Source of the DNA: DATEJJ01 sp039649115
GTDB lineage: Bacteria > Actinomycetota > Actinomycetes > Mycobacteriales > Micromonosporaceae
Length of the DNA: 24,215 nucleotides
Direction of reading: 5' to 3'
Assembly: GCA_039649115.1 (NCBI GenBank)
Contig: JBBWZQ010000015.1
Location: forward strand, 1-24,215
The position numbers were made by a program, and so were the translations under genes. Of the stretch, positions 22,762 to 24,215 are shown one piece after another. Positions within the stretch are counted from its first letter, which is position 1. Each line of letters opens with the position of its first letter. The notes beneath the pieces are model-generated. The model saw only the letters and a program-made list of their open reading frames with translations, searched no databases and had not been told where the DNA came from.

Positions 22762-22780
22762 ACGGGGACGGGGACGGGGA
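22758..22780. repeat. Short 6-bp tandem run (GGGGAC)n
   Basis: About four units of GGGGAC directly adjoin the end of the 26-bp array. The strand asymmetry (G runs on the plus strand) would allow G-quadruplex formation in principle. Confidence 0.7.
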
Positions 22781-22791
22781 GATCGGAGCTT

Positions 22792-22868
22792 GCCGGAGAA
22801 GCGTGTAGTCAGCTACGTGTTTCTCCGGCGACTTGCGATCACCCGGGGCAGCCATCGCCCTGATCATG
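22792..22868. repeat. Palindromic intergenic repeat, copy B
   Basis: The 38-nt palindrome (22792-22829) has perfect 9-bp arms GCCGGAGAA/TTCTCCGGC. Counting G-U pairs in RNA it closes completely into a 17-bp stem with a TCAG loop. It is followed by 7 nt, GATCAC (22837-22842), 18 nt and TGATCATG (22861-22868), parallel to copy A. Confidence 0.7.
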
Positions 22869-22973
22869 GGGAACGAGGGCCGTAGCCGGCGAGCCGGCCG
22901 CAGCCGGCGACCCGATCACCTTTGCGGGGCTGGGGCGACCGTGATCATGTGGGGGAGCGGCTTGGGTCGGGGC

Positions 22974-23999
22974 ATGGCGGGTGCGGCGAAGGGGGCGGTG
23001 GAGGTCGAGGTCGCCGGGCGCGGCGTCCGGCTGACCAGCCCCGACAAGGTGTACTTCCCGGAGCGCGGGTTCACCAAGGGCGATGTCTTCGCCTATTACC
23101 TGGCCGTGGGCGAGGGGATCGAGCGAGCCCTGCGCGAGCGACCCACCACGCTCCAGCGCTTTCCGGACGGCATCGGCGGCGAGATGTTCTTCCAGAAGCG
23201 GATCCCGACGCGGGGCGTCCCGCCCTGGGTGTCCACCGCGCAGATCAAGTTCCCCAGCGGGCGGCCGGCCGACGAGCTGTGCCCGATCGACCTCGCGCAC
23301 GTCGCGTGGGCGGCGCAGATGGGCACGATCGTCTTCCACCCGTGGCCGGTACGGCGCTCCGATGTGGACAGTCCGGACGAGATGCGCATCGACCTGGATC
23401 CCCAGCCCGGCACCGGCTTCGCGGATGCGGCACGGGTCGCCGACGAGGTACACGCGGTGCTCGACGAGCTCGGCTGGGTCGGGTACCCGAAGACCTCGGG
23501 CGGCCGCGGCGTCCACGTCTACGTCCGCATCAGTCCACAGTGGACCTTCGTGCAGGTGCGCCGCGCGGTGATCGCCCTCGCCCGGCAGGTGGAGCGGCGC
23601 CGGCCGGACCTCGCCACCACCTCGTGGTGGAAGGAGGAGCGGGGCCGGAAGGTGTTCCTCGACTTCAACCAGATGGCGCGCGACCGCACGATCGCCTGCG
23701 CGTACTCGCTGCGCGCGAACGCCCGGGCCACGGTCTCCACCCCGGTGACCTGGGACGAGCTGCACGACGTGGAGCCGGACGACTTCGATCTGCGGACGGT
23801 GCCGGAGCGGTTCGCGAAGATCGGGGACCCGCACGCGGCCATCGACGACGTGGCCCACGACCTGACGCCGTTGCTGGAGTGGGCGCAGCGGGACGAGCGC
23901 GACGGACTCGGTGACATGCCGTACCCGCCGGAGTACCCGAAGATGCCCGGCGAACCGATGCGGGTGCAGCCGAGCCGGGCGCGTCGGCCTACCAGCTAA
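22974..23999 (+). CDS. ligD: LigD-type DNA primase-polymerase domain protein (stand-alone PolDom, NHEJ)
   Basis: This 341-residue protein equals the polymerase domain of LigD, an archaeo-eukaryotic primase-type enzyme that fills gaps with NTPs/dNTPs during non-homologous end joining together with Ku and a ligase. The catalytic acids are Asp140 and Asp142 (MRIDLDPQPG) and Asp230 (VFLDFNQMARD). Substrate-site segments are FHPWPVR (121-127) and TSGGRGVHVYVR (174-185). No ligase or phosphoesterase domain is fused and no ku gene is in view, as is common in actinobacteria where these are separate. The ATG at 22974 fits the family N-terminus (VRLTSPDKVYFPE follows). The SD is weak and an in-frame ATG at 22947 lies in the TGATCATG element. 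The stop overlaps that of the converging small gene (CTAA). Confidence 0.92.
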   Translation: MAGAAKGAVEVEVAGRGVRLTSPDKVYFPERGFTKGDVFAYYLAVGEGIERALRERPTTLQRFPDGIGGEMFFQKRIPTRGVPPWVSTAQIKFPSGRPADELCPIDLAHVAWAAQMGTIVFHPWPVRRSDVDSPDEMRIDLDPQPGTGFADAARVADEVHAVLDELGWVGYPKTSGGRGVHVYVRISPQWTFVQVRRAVIALARQVERRRPDLATTSWWKEERGRKVFLDFNQMARDRTIACAYSLRANARATVSTPVTWDELHDVEPDDFDLRTVPERFAKIGDPHAAIDDVAHDLTPLLEWAQRDERDGLGDMPYPPEYPKMPGEPMRVQPSRARRPTS

Positions 24000-24187
24000 G
24001 ACATTGGCTCCTGCTCGAACACCGGCGCGTTCGGCCCGGCTCGATACGTCTCCCGGGCCTGCGCGGCGTTGCGCCGGGGCCGGCAGTTGACCACCTTGCA
24101 GCGCGGGCACAGCCCGGAGTCGTCGGGCTCGTGCTCGGCCCACACCTCATCGGCCAGCCTGCGCAGCCCCGCGTCCGTATACCGCAT
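23996..24187 (-). CDS. Small Cys-containing protein of unknown function
   Basis: This 63-residue polar protein has a CPRCKVVNC core (Cys27, Cys30, Cys35) followed by RPRRNAAQARETYRAGP, suggesting a small metal-binding knuckle or nucleic-acid contact. Only three cysteines are present, so a fourth ligand (His19 or a second chain) would be needed. I do not recognise the family. It is supported by a good SD (GGAGAAGG, CCTTCTCC at 24195-24202 on the plus strand, 7 nt from the ATG) and by an end that meets the ligD stop exactly. Anything upstream lies beyond the window. Confidence 0.65.
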   Translation of the reverse strand: MRYTDAGLRRLADEVWAEHEPDDSGLCPRCKVVNCRPRRNAAQARETYRAGPNAPVFEQEPMS

Positions 24188-24215
24188 CGTGTGACCTTCT
24201 CCGGTTGGTGGGCAC

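Larger units (their letters stand above)
22390..22973. other. Repeat-rich intergenic region without a supportable gene
   Basis: These 584 nt lie between two divergent genes. Apart from the elements listed separately, I see only GC-rich filler with a GCCGGC-rich patch (22880-22910) and a third GATCAC...TGATCATG pair at 22914-22949, just before ligD. Short open frames cross the array in several frames only because the repeat lacks stop codons. No tRNA-like or riboswitch-like fold is recognisable. Confidence 0.7.

Noticed and set aside
22529..22867. Open frames crossing the 26-bp array, some giving RPERWPGWCGRNGG-like repeats
   Set aside because: The array reads openly in several frames on both strands because the unit lacks stops. 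26 is not divisible by three, and there are no start signals or conserved residues.

Overview
The window looks like a chromosomal segment from a high-GC actinobacterium. The evidence is the very GC-rich sequence, many GTG starts, tightly packed genes with ATGA/GTGA overlaps, and a family set typical of Actinobacteria: DUF3000, an RNase D with an HRDC-like tail, a CgoX/ChdC heme branch, and a stand-alone LigD polymerase domain. I favour a Micromonosporaceae-like organism because of the TGATCATG-bearing intergenic repeats, but that is inference. Nearly all the genes are chromosomal housekeeping genes. I see no insertion sequence, prophage, tRNA, rRNA or CRISPR array.

Layout, left to right. Positions 1-1753 hold the tail of an APC-type permease and an overlapping RlmD/TrmA-family RNA (uracil-5) methyltransferase. 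Positions 1879-3801 hold dxs, the first step of the MEP isoprenoid pathway. Positions 3836-6573 hold two tandem paralogous membrane-anchored PQQ-like beta-propeller proteins, followed at 6624-8500 by an OmpR-type response regulator and its histidine kinase. On the minus strand, 8497-11741 is a thiolase-FadB beta-oxidation pair and 11778-13067 an RNase D. Positions 13220-14862 (plus) hold a membrane-anchored trypsin-like protease and a proline-rich/TM/coiled-coil protein of the same architecture. Positions 14859-15410 (minus) are DUF3000 and 15515-16555 (plus) hemE. An M50-like membrane protease and a HEAT-repeat protein (minus) separate hemE from the cgoX-chdC pair (18416-20571, plus). Together hemE, cgoX and chdC supply three steps of the coproporphyrin-dependent heme route. 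A minus-strand run follows: an AbiEi/DUF559-type protein, msrB and an ElaA-like acetyltransferase. Positions 22390-22973 are a repeat-rich non-coding stretch, followed by a LigD polymerase-domain gene and a small Cys-containing protein.

Three patterns stand out. First, about ten genes have no Shine-Dalgarno sequence but carry a -10-like hexamer (mostly TAnnnT, otherwise nAnnnT) 6-8 nt before the start codon, which suggests leaderless mRNAs; internal genes of operons instead use start/stop overlaps or clear SD sites. Second, convergent pairs are packed to the limit: three pairs share overlapping stop codons, one overlaps by 52 nt, and one pair (hemE/M50) has both stop codons inside a single hairpin. 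Third, the 22474-22949 intergenic stretch holds two diverged copies of a 38-nt near-palindrome element flanking a 26-bp tandem array.

I did not find a clear-cut undescribed defence or metabolic system. The best candidates for novelty are the intergenic hairpin/tandem-repeat element, the paired beta-propeller proteins with identically spaced cysteines beside a two-component system, and the protease/coiled-coil membrane pair.
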